Source: Owenia fusiformis
Taxonomy: Eukaryota; Annelida; Polychaeta; Sabellida; Oweniidae
Direction of reading: 5' to 3'
NCBI GenBank assembly: GCA_903813345.2
Contig: CAIIXF020000005.1
Location: 25,361,375-25,425,374 of the forward strand
Length of the DNA: 64,000 bases
Below are positions 1-12,996 of this stretch, piece by piece. The notes under the pieces are model-generated. The model was not told the origin of the DNA. It worked only from the letters and a program-made list of their open reading frames with translations, and did no database searches. Positions within the stretch are counted from its first letter, which is position 1. Each line of letters begins with the position of its first letter. The translations under genes were made by a program, and so were the position numbers.

Positions 1-273
1 GGTAGAGTTTTAAGTGTTGTCCAAGGTGGCACAATATGACAAATCTCAGGCTGTAGCATGATTAAGTGCAACACATGTTATCTTTCTTTTTATATGTTCT
101 CTCAATGGAATATTGAAGCAAATTCTAAAGCCATTTAACGCATATTGATTGATTCTGTATATATGTATGTTGTACAGTAGGAAAGCTTGTGTTTGCTGTT
201 CGCGCCATTTTACCCTATGGACTAGACAATATTGATTTATTTACCATAAAATAATGTTAACCTTCAATATACA

Positions 274-478
274 CAGTGTTCACCCTGGAATTTTTTCTCA
301 AGTGGGTGAAAAATTCTTGATTTCACAGTTTACACAAAATTTGGCCAAGATATGGCTATTTTCATGATTTTTCTCATTTTCAAGTGTGTACAAATGGATT
401 CTCAGTAGGGTGCAAGCCTATCTTTAAAATCTCAAGTGGGTGCAGCACCCACTTGCTATAATGCTGGGGAGATCACTG
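274..478. mobile_element. MITE-like element with imperfect inverted ends
   Basis: The ends cagtgttcaccctggaatt and (reverse complement) cagtgatctccccagcatt are imperfect inverted repeats. An internal palindrome, caagtgggtgc-a-gcacccacttg, lies at 433-455. It has no coding capacity. Confidence 0.5.
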
Positions 479-2013
479 ATACATATGTATCAATGCACAC
501 GTCACTTTCTATATTTGTTATTATCTGCAGTTTCATAAATAGCGCAATATATTCTGAAGATTTTTTTTCTTGGGGAGATTATGTAGCAACATAGGGAATT
601 CTGAATTCTATTTATATGAGCTTTCTTTTATTCAATATATTCTCTTATATTCAGATTCAGAAATTGGCAGAATATATTCCGAGAACAAAATTATTTCTCT
701 TGTGGGGATACTGTAGCAACATGGTAATTTTACATCCAATTTTACCAGCTATAAATACCCAGTATCGAATTAATCACCATTAATGCAATATGAATCATGT
801 CATATTACCTCTAAAGCAATAATCTGTATAATGTCACTGTGTGACTGCATTCATAATGAAAATATTACTAAGCGCAGAAACAAAAGATTCAGTGTATTAC
901 AATGCAGTCACATGTTATAACCAATGAATCATTGATACTCCAGTCATATGACTTGTGAAGATTGAAATTCTATCTCTCAGTTTATAATAAATAGATTAAT
1001 TAGGTGCTTGTTTCTGAGTTTTGATACCATTGAAATCTGATTCGAATTTGTATGCAAATGTTAGTGCAAATGTACTTAGTTTTGCTATATAGACATTGAA
1101 ACCCATTTATAGCAAACATATTTTATGTATACATTTGTAACTTAAGTTAGATGTTCACTTTATTATGATGGATCTGAATGAGTCTAAATGATAAACGGGA
1201 TTAAAAAAGATGTCTAGTACGAGATCAAGGTGTTCATTAATTGGATGGTCCATGAGATGGAGGTGTTTGTATAAGTTGTTTTTCACTGTATGCATCACAT
1301 GCAGATACAAATCAGAGCTATCTCTCATCTAAATTCCCAGGGCAAAACTTCAGTTTTACCACAAATATGTTGTTTGTTAAAAAGACAAAACATTTAACAT
1401 CATTTTTCAGACTATACTGTCGACCTGACATATTAAGGTCACAGTTGCTATCTGTTTCATCCTACCTTGCAAATTATGTTTACAATTTCTCAATATTTGA
1501 CATGATTAACAAGTGAAATGGAAGAACTTTGAGTTTTAGGGCATTTGGAATTTTAGGGTGATGTATTTTATATACAGGTGAGTCGACTGTATGTTGAAGC
1601 TTTCATTCTGAGTTTTGAATGTTCAAAGTTGTTTAGCAAGTTTGTGTCTTTTCCTTTATATCCATCAAGTACCTACATGCACATATCTTTCTTTTTAATG
1701 TTTTACTTTCAACTGGCTGTGAATTGAACATTTGTGCATGAAAATATGAAAAGAAGTTGCTTTTTTTTTCAATTAATGATACATATCAGCCTTAAAGTTT
1801 AATACTGTTTTTATGGGTTTTTTCTATTGATAAATCAAACATGAGAGTTCACACTGTTAGTGAACCACAAGTTTTACACTTTACCCAAAACCATGATTAC
1901 CCTGTTATTTTGTTCATTTTGTATGTTTTCATCAATTATTTCTATCCTGAGTTGAAGTGTTTGTGCATGTTTCCTGGAAAATCTCAGAAAGTAGATTGTT
2001 GTTAATTGTAATT

Positions 2014-2189
2014 TACAGTAAACTTGTCTTAGTGAACACCTCTCTCTAGGAAACACCTGTCTCTTGTAGACATCCTTCCTCCGCACATTCTCAACTGATT
2101 TCTATATAAATCACCCTCTGTAGTGAACACCTTCAAACATTGAATGTTTTTCTCAGCAAAACTGTTCAATATTCACAGGTTTTACTGTA
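2014..2189. mobile_element. Short TIR element with ends TACAGTAAA..ACCTGT
   Basis: The left end tacagtaaacttgtcttagt and the right end cacaggttttactgta form inverted repeats about 176 bp apart. Related single ends occur at about 2,419-2,441, 4,875-4,890, 46,190-46,219 and 56,104-56,134, so this is a dispersed family. Confidence 0.55.
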
Positions 2190-3866
2190 TAGTACAAACT
2201 GTATGAAGAGAGCTTGTTTGATTCCTAGGGAGGTAGAAGGTATGAATTGTGTAAGAGGTCTTGAACAGCAATCAGATGTAACACCCTCTTGAAAATTTAA
2301 TAAATATTACATGCTACCCTGTTGAAAATTCGACCCTGTCAAAAGGATGAAATATGGGCATACTTTGGGCAAATGGGGAAATGGATTAGCACCTTGTTAG
2401 AAAGGTGTAAGAGGTGTTCAGATTAGACAGGTTTTACTGTACAGTATGTAGTCCAAATATTGAATGAAGTATGCACTATGTACTATATCAATGTTTAGCA
2501 CTTGGGGGTAGAATGAACTAGTACAAGTAATCACTGGTTTAAAAAATCAATTGTTCGCTCAGTAATCCCTCAATCAATTTCTAAGGGTTAATTAGAAAGA
2601 TGCAATATATTTGAGAGTTAGTCAACATTGCTACAATAATTGATTTTTATGCATTGATTTATGTGACAGGAACCCTTCAAAATAGTATGAATCTAACAAA
2701 AATAGAATTTTTGTAATCAAATATCGGGTAACCTTGCATACTGTATTACTTGACCATCCCATCATTTATGATTTCTATATGACTGAAACTAAGGGAGCCA
2801 TCTTGATGTGTGTGTGACGGCTAGAAGTGTTCATTTTGAAATGTGTTTCTGTGTTGTACATTATGATTCCTTTAGAATACTCATTCAGAAATCCATCACT
2901 TCAACCCACAACATCCTTAACTGCAAGACTGTCTTTATTGCATAGATAAACAGTCTTTTAATTGTCAAGTATTTGGTCAGACAACATTATTTGTCCATAA
3001 ACTTGTAGTAAAGCACATCCATTTGGGCTTATTGTAAATGTATTAAAGACCTGAAGAGTTATTACCAGGCAGTCATTCAACTGTAAATTATAACAGTTAC
3101 TCTTTAGAGAACTCCATAAGGGAGTGCTACTAGCATTAGGGTTAAATTAAGTTTAAAATACTACCAAATTGGCTCTGTGTTTGTAAGCATATAAATGTTC
3201 TATTCACCTCTTTCTGATAAACCAGGATAGGGGTGATCTCCCTAAGTGGTTGTACCTACTTCAAAATGAGAAAAATCATAGAGAGGATATTGTTATTCAT
3301 GGTCAGATTTTCTTAAATGAAAAATAGGTTGAGCAATCATCTGATATGGGGGCAGATTTGATAAATGACAAGGGGGACAACTTTTGTTTTTGTATGAGCA
3401 AGGGAAAAAAAAGTTGGCTCAATTTTGAAAGTTTCAGACCACCAGTTGTAATGTATCGGTGAGAAGAAAATAGCAGAGTGGTGTAACCTGTAACCATAGA
3501 ATCAGGAATAAAACATCACCATTTGGCATGGTACCAATACCTTATCAAATATGCTAGATATCTTTGGATCAGTCTGGGTCAATATATACTTAGGGTCTGA
3601 TAACCTACCCAGGTGGCAATGGGCTGTATCTGTGTAGGAGTATAAAGAGTTGGCCAGGAGTCTTTGCGAATGACCTCATTCAAATATGTGGAGAAAATGG
3701 CCAATTAAATTATGACATATAGTATATTCCTCACCTCATAATAAAATATATCTTGTCTTTCTGAAGTATTTGAATCAGTAGAGATGTGAGACAAAATATG
3801 AGATGTGATTAGTGACAGAGTGGGTCCTTCACATCAGAAAAAGTACCTTCATGTTAGTTCAACGTC

Positions 3867-3930
3867 GTTAAACTCAATAACGGCGTTCTTTATTATTAGG
3901 AATTTTGTTGGGGCCGTTATTGAGTTTAAC
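3867..3930. repeat. Perfect 18-bp inverted repeat (hairpin)
   Basis: Arm 3,867-3,884 (gttaaactcaataacggc) is exactly the reverse complement of 3,913-3,930, with a 28-nt loop. It lies in the CpG-richer patch and may be the core of a small foldback element. Confidence 0.9.
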
Positions 3931-4633
3931 CTCCTTGCTATTCTTTCCTTTGATGCAAGTTCTGAATCCATCGAAACCATTTTTCCGCGATAACGTGCAA
4001 CTGATACTTGACAATAATATAAAAACACATAACATCAAGCGATTTAACACAATATTTTTGTGTTAAATGTTCATTTATACGAGTAAAATGAGGCCACACT
4101 TACCAATCTCTAAAGTGACATTTCCGCATGTTCCGTCATTGTGTCTGTTCGTCTGAGTGTCCCGGATCGTAAAATTAAACTACCAGCAAAACGAAATTGT
4201 TGTCAAATAGATTGATAATTATTATCGCGATTACTCGGGATAAAAAGATCAATTTTGAGGATAACGGGTATCTTTGATTAATTTATATAGCGCGTGTATA
4301 CACGCAAAATAGTTATTAATTGCAAACCCACTGTTCGTTAATACAGTGCCGTGATGACGGTTAATTCCTGAAACGATTTGCAATTTCGATGTTACCGAAA
4401 CTGACCGACATTTTCGTCATATTCCAAACCTGTCTCCAATATTTTCGTAATTATGCATCAATAGGGTCTAAGGGGGATACGGGACGGGGTGTATGTGTTT
4501 ATAAGGTATGTATGCATGTTTGAATCACATTCTTTGTGTAATATTACCATGTTTTCAGGGTTTAATTTGTTCCGCTTGTCGAAACCTGCTGAACGATTAA
4601 ATTAACGCACCAAAGGCAAAATGGTCATGGAGG

Positions 4634-4693
4634 TTAGACCTAGCCGGGCCATAACACATGTCAGATAAGAAACGAGGCCCGGGCTAGGTCTAA
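4634..4693. repeat. Near-perfect 17/18-bp inverted repeat
   Basis: ttagacctagccgggcc (4,634-4,650) and ggcccgggctaggtctaa (4,676-4,693) pair with a single extra base. The stem is unusually GC-rich for the region and the loop is 25 nt. Confidence 0.9.
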
Positions 4694-7600
4694 TGTTGTT
4701 GGACTACCTTCATGTATGATATGTAGTGTGCTTGTACTTGTCTGAGTTGAAATGAATTTGAAATAATCCAAATTTTACTCAGTAGGGATACAAATATGAA
4801 AAAGAGGATCAGTATATCAACGTCCATGGTTCCTCAATGAGTTGTAGTCTAAGTCAAGTTCTTGGAAAAATAATTACAGTCAAACCTGTCAAAGGGGAAC
4901 ACCTTTGGTATTCCTAAAATATTTTCTACTTGGGAGATGTTCTGCTTATAGAAGCTCATTTAACATTGAGTCAGTAGGACTCTGAAAAGTGTTCTACTAG
5001 TTGAGGTTTTCCACTTTACAGGGAGTATTGGGAGAAGTTAGGACTTGCTACAATGGTATATTGTAGATTGGTTCAACCCTAATCTTGTGAAACTGAGGAT
5101 TCAAGAATCAAGATCATTCAAGATGACATATTGATTTTTGATTCTTTGGCTTTCTGTCTTCTGTTCATTTTTAACCTAATAACTGAGTAGATCTCTTTAC
5201 AATCAGAAAGACAGTTAATAATGTGAATGTTTTGTGGTTAGAATCATCACACATTGATATAATAGATACATGGAAATGAAATTCATACTTAGCTTGTTTT
5301 TAAATGTATTTACATACATGGATGTAATATACATTATATGGTATTTTTTGGTATTGAAAAAAGTCCATCACATGACCTTTGCTTCGAGCTATGTGTGCTT
5401 TGCCTGTTATAAGCCATGTGTTAACAAATGTCTGAAGGTTACACACTGGAGCATGTGTATGCTCTAACTTTGACATTTTAAAGGTAAACAGCCTTTTATA
5501 TACTATAGGTAAACAACTTGATATGAAAAAAGTCCTAGTGGTAAACTGTGCTTTCAAGTTGATTTATAGAGACACTTGTATGAATCTAAGTGAACCTTTT
5601 TCTTGTATATTGTCTAGATTGGTAAAAAAGTTTGCAAACATATTTCAAGTCAAAATAGACCCAAACAATATTTTTATATGTTCAGTACGTATAAATTATT
5701 AATTATCTTGTGTTGTTATATCTGTGTTAACTGGAATTTTCGTGCCAACTATTACATGCATGTTGCATGTCAATGGTGAAGTATGAATTGTTATCTGTTT
5801 GTACCATGTGTTAATTGTACCATTGGTGTTCTAGTTATTATTTATTGATGTCATTCTGCTTTGACCCTGGGGCATATATCCCATAAATTTACTCCTGTGT
5901 GATTGTCTTTTATTACATTAGCACATTCTTCTATAATAGAACAAACTGCTGTAATCATGAGTGTGTGTTAAAAATGGAGGGAGTATGTTTCATTAGTGTA
6001 ACAGCCAATACTAAATGCCAGGCCGCTGCCTATCTGTAATAAAAAGTACATTTCTAGGATAATATAGGATGATTCATGCAAAATAATAACCTGGAAGGTT
6101 AAAATACTTAATATATATGCATAAATAAATATTGATGATTAGTCATTGATGCATCCATTTATACTATTAGGGTTTTATGCAATATTTTGATTACGACTTC
6201 CTTTCAGACAGACCCCTATATATTAAGGCCCCTATGTAATAGAATAAAACTGTTCATACAAGAGATAGAACTGTCTAGATGGAAAAATTAGTTTTATTTA
6301 ATGATTTATGTATGAGTGTGTGATCGCTGGTAAATCTAGTGTAATCCATTGCCAAGTAAGCTTCACAAATATTCTTCACTTCACTTTGCTTGAAAGCGGA
6401 TTACCTACAAGTTTGTTTAAAATATTTAGCTAGCTCAAGATCTTAATGATCACTTATTCACAACCAATTGCGTTTGAATACATATGAAAAACATTGACTT
6501 TTCAAATTTTTATCTTTAATTTGATTTGAATTGAGGTAATCTATATGTAGTTCGTAGAAACTATATTGATGCATATTGAAAATAAAGTTAATGTTTGATC
6601 GAAGGGCGATATGAAACCTAAACATCTGCAAAAAGAAGATAAAATTGATGTGATAAAACCATGTTTTCACCCTGCTCCATTCTATGTTTTGCAAGGTAAA
6701 ACAACAGGTCATTGTGACCTTTGATTGTAGTATATTGTAGTATACCATTTAACAACATGGAAATAAATCCTCCTTAATTACATTTTCGTTAATTGATAAA
6801 TGAAAACTGTCGTGCAGTGATATTAATGATGATATTCCACAATGTGTAATGTAGGTGGGAACTTAATTGTTAGAATATTAGTCATTATGATCTGTAAACA
6901 ATTTAAAGTGAACTTTTTATCTTTACCTGGTATACATATGTTGTACATGTTGTTTCCAAGGTTCTTGTTATTTATTAACTTTGAACATTGTACCTAATGA
7001 AAGGTACAATACTGTCATCTGTTCAGCAGGCGGGCAAGGGTAGGTGGTTGGCAGTATCTCATTCCTCCTGTTCGCCATTTCCAGCCAAACAAGGATATTC
7101 CTTATAAAACCTTCCCCTTGCAGAGAAAGAGTAAAATACAATAAAGGTATGGCATAGATCTAGGTTATTCAGCGTACAACAAGACAAATTATATTGTCTG
7201 TGGGGTATTGATTTTGTGTCAGACTTGTGTCCTATTATCTTGCTCGTAAGGCATCCTTGATTACACATTCTATAAGATTACTTACTATTACAGGCTTGAG
7301 TCACCTACAAGCTAAACAAAAGCATTTTTATAATCAGCCTTGTGTACTTATATAATATCACGAACCTCTTATCCCCATGATAATATATAGAGGGGATTTC
7401 TACAATAGGACCGGCTCTACTTTTCACTATCTCAGGCCTTCCAAAAAGTAAGAACTATGTTTCATCATAATAGTTCTCGTTTGGTAAAACAGTTCTGAGA
7501 TGTTGAAGGTTGATGTAAGACATGCAGCAAATGATGTATGTTACAATAGAGTTGTCAATATTTTGTCTTTCAAAGGGAATATGAGGGGATATCAATATAT

Positions 7601-8029
7601 AAATTTTGTCTAATCCAGACTCATTTTATTTTGTACACTTATATTCATGTTTTATTATATGACATAACTTGAATTCTGGATCAATGTAGTACCTTTAGCA
7701 ATATGTCAGTTTTCCCAGAAAGTAGTGAGTAAATGTTGGAATTAAGGATGGGTTCCATGCATAATTAAAGTTTTGTCTTAATCTTAAATTTTCTGGATAA
7801 TTTACATTATGTTTTCTAATGCAGAATTGAGGATGGTGATATATGATGGTATTAGACATGAACTTGGATGCTGTATTATCTTTAGTTTAATTGCTAGCCT
7901 CAGGACAATTTAAAGAATATCAATCATTGTGGTACAGACTGACAGATGTGACTTTACTATATGTACATGTATAACAGATGAACTCGCTAATAAGGACATA
8001 TGTCCTAGCATATAAAGACATATATGTAC

Positions 8030-8176
8030 CAGGCCCGTAGCCAGGATTTGCCAAGGGGAATTCACCTTTTTGGTCCAAAAATGGCCCAAATCACTGAAAA
8101 GTGCTCAGAATAAAAGCTGCATGATTTTGATAGAATTTTTGGCTAGGGAACCCCCCCCCCCCTGGCAATGGGCCTG
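8030..8176. mobile_element. GGCCCGTAGCCAGG-type MITE, copy 1
   Basis: It begins caggcccgtagccaggattt and ends (with a C-tract) in ggcaatgggcctg. Internal 'ttggtccaaaaatggcc' and 'gaatttttggc' are shared with the copies at 11,899, 57,475 and 59,860. Confidence 0.75.
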
Positions 8177-8267
8177 TGTCCTGACACAAAAATGTGCTTA
8201 CTATAATATGACTGTTGGCCTTCTTATCATTAGTTTATTGTGATGATACCATCATTTTCTGATACAG

Positions 8268-8434
8268 AGCACCCAAATTACAAAAAATATGGATGCTATT
8301 GTAATGTTTGACAAATCAGTTAGTGATGCTGACTTTATTCAAATACATTTGATACAGCAATGTAAATCAGAGATTACAGTCAAAAGTGACCCAATCAATA
8401 CAGTAACTTACAGTGAAAGCAAAGCTACAATTAG
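8268..8434 (+). CDS. Possible upstream exon with an upstream reading frame
   Basis: A stretch bounded by tctgatacag and gtgtgt is open and reads like protein, containing an ATG at 8,289 (MDAIVMFDKSVSDADF...). It leaves phase 2. If spliced to the exon at 12,897 the frame continues 14 codons, including the split Arg codon, and stops at TGA 12,937-12,939, overlapping the adducin ATG (ATGA). It may be a 5' UTR exon carrying a uORF or a chance open frame. Frames of this length are common here, so certainty is low. Confidence 0.25.
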
Positions 8435-9917
8435 GTGTGTGTGTTTCAGTAAACATCATGTCGTATTTGTTTTATTGATTCTTTATATTTTTATCACATA
8501 TTGAAAAAATGCTATAATATTGTCGTCTGCTAGTGTTTTGTAAATGTAAAAGTCGTACATTTTTTTATTATGATTTGTGACAGTATGATTATTTTTACAC
8601 ATTTTTTTCAAGAACTGTGAAATTGCAAAATAGAGCCTGGAGTTACCGATCAAAACACCATATATCCCAAATATGAGAATAAAAACATTATTCAGAAATT
8701 TTTATGAAGTACAGAAATATTGTGGTGGACTGGCATCGTTCTTAGGCTAAACATGTCATATATAGTACTCTAATCATGGAATAAGTATGATATTAGTATC
8801 AATATACCTGTAGTACTTCAGAAAAGAGGGTGTTAACAATGAATGTTAAACCTCCTTAATCAATTGTTATGAAATTGTATCAAATTCAACATAACACAAA
8901 TATTTTGATTTATTTGAATATGGCTTGACTCAAGGGATTATGGTAAGTAAGAAAGAGCTCTTGGTGCAAGGCCCTTGGAAAATACTTAATGAATAGTTAC
9001 AAATTTTGGGGGCATGTGAGGACGAGTTGGTATTATTACAGTACCTTGTACATTTTATGGTTTTAATGCACATAACATAGATAAGTCATACCTACGTGTT
9101 TATTTGTGGAATCAATTATATCAGTTTACAGTTGAATTTATATTTTGAATTGTACTTTGATCGGATATAAAGGTAGTACAGCATGGTGGGGTAGTATCGT
9201 GATCATACTGATAGTGTGTAGAAGGGGTCTCTTTCAGGAATTTTTCCATGAGTTATTTCAGCCCTGAAGATGCCTCAGCTTCTAAACAACTACTCTTATA
9301 CATTACCCTTACATATAACATGATAGTGGTTAACTGTTAATAATAAAATTTGATGAAAAATGTTTTGAATAGATACGGTGAATAGATTAATTAGTATTGA
9401 ATACCTGAAATTCTTGAAGAATATTTGATTTAAGAATTTCTTGCAATTAGCAAGATGCACTTTTCTAGTAAGAGTAGTTTACAAGAACATGTCTACAAGA
9501 ACAGGTCAATGTAGGTGATAGTATCCTTGAGAATCATGCTCTGAGTTTCCTGTACATAAATCATATCTCTGCTAAACTAAGCAGTGTCAAGTATATTGCT
9601 TCAGTTCATGGAATAGTGCATGATACTGCCTTTATTCATATTTCTCAAACCATGGCACAGATAAAGTGGAAATGGGAAGGGGCTTTATGCAAAACTCCCA
9701 ATTAAAAGGAAAGGAGAGAGATACCTCATATAGATTAGTAATCTAGCAAAGTCTCTTTCAGAATGATTTACATTAGAGGCTTATTCTGCGACATAATCTC
9801 AAATGGAGTTGTCTTACTGAGTCTAAAGGATGGGCAGTACCTGACAGATAGACCAGAAATGCGCTTTATTTATATTTAGTGGGCTTTGCATAGGTGTAAC
9901 TCAAAACAGAATATTCT

Positions 9918-10146
9918 CAGGGCTCTCGCCAGGCTTTTAGACTGTGGCGCAGCACCACACTCTATTTAGCTCCCTCCAAACCCTATTGGCAAATCATAAC
10001 TGTTTCCACAGTCTAAACTTGACTGAATATACAATAATAGCATGTGAAAAGGATAAAACATAACATAAATGATGATTTATCACGACTGAACGGTTATTCT
10101 GAAGATGATAGCCCCACACTCTAAATATTTCCTGGTGAGAGCCCTG
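9918..10146. mobile_element. TIR element with ends CAGGGCTCTCGCCAGG
   Basis: cagggctctcgccagg at the left and cctggtgagagccctg at the right are near-perfect 16-bp terminal inverted repeats about 229 bp apart. The internal sub-terminal motif 'cacactcta' occurs on both sides. Confidence 0.8.
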
Positions 10147-11898
10147 ATTCTGATTCAGGAATTTTAGTGAAACATTACTGCATGTGGTAAAATTTGGGAA
10201 CTTCTATGAGTTTTAGACAGGGAATATTTTTTACATTCACAACCATGAAGCTGGACTAATTGATATCACTCAGGGGGTCAGTAGATCCAATACAGATAGG
10301 TCATCAAGAGACAGATGCTGGGTAATATGCAACCAACAACTCAAATGATATAAATGCATTGCCCATCTACATTTTCATGAATTGAATTCGTGTTTTGATT
10401 ATTCATTATTTTTGGATGGCTTCAACAACAGTAATAAAAATGTCTTCATGATTAAACAATGGCATCAATAAAGCTTACATGAATAGATTCTCCATGTTAA
10501 TTAACATACAGTGTGTCTATTTCAGGGTTATTTATGAGGATGTTAGAAGTCCATCTATAAATGACTGTGAACCTCCCCTCATTAATTAAAACTTTAATTG
10601 TTCTGTTTGAAGAATACTTGATTCAGTTAACCAGAAGGGTGGTGTCATCAATTCAGTATATGAACATCATTTGCTATTCATTTGAATCTCAGGCTTAATG
10701 CAGCTCTTTTATAAAGAAGCAAAAAATTCAACCATCCCATTGAAAAGGGTACATCCCAACCTTTAAACATCTATCTTAGAGAATTTTGGAAGTGTAGGGA
10801 GATTTGAACTATATTTTTTATTGCTTCATATTGCAACATTTGATAGGATTTTAGTTTTACAGTGAATTGCTCTGTAGCAGTTTAATGGCTAATGTTTATA
10901 TGGTATCTGGCTACATTTATTGACATTTTATGAGAGAAAAGCACATACATTTTCTCAAGTCAATTTGATATTCTTGGAAGTACTTTAGTCTTGCTTGGTG
11001 ACTTGAACCTTGATGCTATGCCAGAGTGTCTGGAGAAATATTAGATTTTATTATTAATATATTGTGAATGATTCTCGCTTATCAGTCATTGCTACTCCCT
11101 ACAATTATTATGGTCTCTTAACTTTATTTTTTATTTGTGATGGTATCTGGTGGTTGACATTCAGTGTCTGTAACAAATGGTTGGTGGTGACATTTTGCAT
11201 GTTAATGCCTTGTGTTACCTTTTTGCATAGTGTTTGATGCTCATAATCTTTACATTTACTTTTGTCCAAGATTTACTTATTATTGTTGAAAGATGCTTTT
11301 TAGCTCTTGCAGTTGCAACATATTTTCCTGTTCCTGTGGTATAGGGAAGAAAATAGAATGTGTAACACTTGAGTATGAGAACCCCATACATTCTACATCT
11401 CTTAGGGTGGAACAGAATAGAATGTGTACTGTATGATGACTTCACAAACCTTGATTAGATAACAAATATCATCATGACCAATAGCATGGTTAAATGCAGC
11501 ATAGGGAAAGACATTGATAACTATGACTACACATTTGATTACCTAACAGACATGTCAGTAGACAGATTATTGATTGTGCTACTTCATAAAATGAAGTACT
11601 CTTTAATCATTTCTTTTACTTCTGATGTGAAAATAAAGAATAAGAACATAAATACAGAATATCAGATCATTTCGAGTGATATCATTTTTATTGAAGAGAT
11701 GGTATAAAATATTGACATGTAGAGTGAAGCAAATGTGTGTTAATATTTGATATGTGTGAGGTAATAAAATGATATCATGAGAAACGATCTGATATTGCGT
11801 TTATCCCATGATTACAATAAAAAATTCAAATTTGTTTATCACGATATCAGCCATATATGAGATAACACAATAAACGTGAGATAAATAAAATACTTGCT

Positions 11899-12062
11899 CA
11901 GGACAGTAGCCAGGATTTGCCAGGGGGTTCACTTTGACAATTTTGGTCCAAAAATGGCCAAAATCACTTAAAAAGTGGTCAGCATGGTGAAAAACTGCAT
12001 GGTTTTGAAAGAATTTTTGGCCAGGGGGAGGAACCCATTGAACCCCTGTGGCTACGGACCTG
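11899..12062. mobile_element. GGCCCGTAGCCAGG-type MITE, copy 2
   Basis: It begins caggacagtagccaggattt and ends gtggctacggacctg. Its interior closely matches copy 3 (tttggtccaaaaatggccaa, ggtgaaaaactgcatg). Confidence 0.75.
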
Positions 12063-12896
12063 CTTGCATAATGTAGGATGTTATATTATAGTTTGAGTGA
12101 TATTGAATTTCTTGATTTGCTATTCTTCTAAGTATTCACCATAATCCCTAATGGATATAGGAAACCTGGTCTAATGTGATTGCATCTGGTCCTACTTTCA
12201 ATTCTATGGTTTGGATCTGACAGAATTGACTGGACAATTAATGTTCTGAGCCCACTTTTATCATATACTGGATAGGTCCATATATCTATCTGCTTTATCA
12301 AAGCCCCTATTTATCAAATGCTTGCAAGAGGCCCAGCAACTCCTATTTTCAAGAGGTTTTAGAGGCTGTGGATACCTCAGTGAAAAGTCTGTATTTGTTT
12401 AGAACTGAAAGGAGGAAGTGATTTCTACTTTATTTTGAGGTGTGGTTGGTTAGATATCTGGATTATTTTCCAGGGATTCTGTCTCAGACATTCCACATCA
12501 GGTTTTAATTAAATGGAATCAATCAAAGTTTATGAAAGGCTAATTTATGAATATTCTCAGAAGGCACCATCTTGATCCATCAAGGTATTACATGAGTATG
12601 AGAAGGTACAGCAAATTCATTTAACTGTCACTTTTAAAATACTCTCATTCATGAGCATTTATTGAGTAAATCATATTTTATTAACTGCCTGAGGCATTTT
12701 GTTTTAAATTTTTCATTCGTAACATTTCCAGGTCAACATAACATACATGTAAAAGATAGGAATATGTTTTAGTTCTTTGCATAAAGGTCTTCATGTACTG
12801 AGAGATAGATAAGAGAGCTTTAGGTTTGTGAATAATGTTTTGTTTCCAGATTAACATTTTGTTTTGAGATTAAACATAAGTGCCGTCTATTTTCAG

Positions 12897-12996
12897 GTGT
12901 GAGATTAGACTAGAGGTGGCGTCTCAGCCTCCACAATGACGGAACAAATGAATGGCCCCATGAACGGGGATGCAAGCAAATTCATAGACAATATAG
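12897..12996 (+). CDS. ADD1: Adducin exon with canonical start codon
   Basis: The exon follows a clear acceptor (tctattttcag) and ends at a gtgagc donor. The ATG at 12,936 opens a 20-codon segment beginning [20 protein letters not shown] and leaving phase 1. Stops lie in frame just upstream within the same exon (tga, tag), which supports this start. Joined to the exon at 26,115 the boundary reads [13 protein letters not shown], comparable to the short N-terminus of vertebrate adducins. The first 39 nt are 5' UTR, so at least one upstream noncoding exon must exist. The coding part is 12,936-12,996. Confidence 0.8.

Larger units (their letters stand above)
1..8267. other. Noncoding upstream/5' intron sequence
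   Basis: AT-rich sequence with only short chance ORFs. It holds the terminal-inverted-repeat pieces at 274-478 and 2,014-2,189, the hairpins at 3,867-3,930 and 4,634-4,693, and a relatively CpG-rich patch at about 3.84-4.70 kb. That patch is the best place in this stretch for a promoter, but no core element is convincing. Confidence 0.5.
8435..12896. other. Noncoding sequence upstream of the adducin start exon
   Basis: No supported gene. It contains MITE-like elements at 9,918-10,146 and 11,899-12,062. A 77-codon open frame at 11,474-11,707 (+) has no supporting splice or family evidence. Confidence 0.5.

Noticed and set aside
3805-3993. 62-codon plus-strand ORF spanning the perfect hairpin
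   Set aside because: Composition is not protein-like and it is forced by the inverted repeat.
11474-11707. 77-codon plus-strand ORF upstream of adducin
   Set aside because: Reads plausibly but has no supporting splice signals, homology or neighbouring exons.
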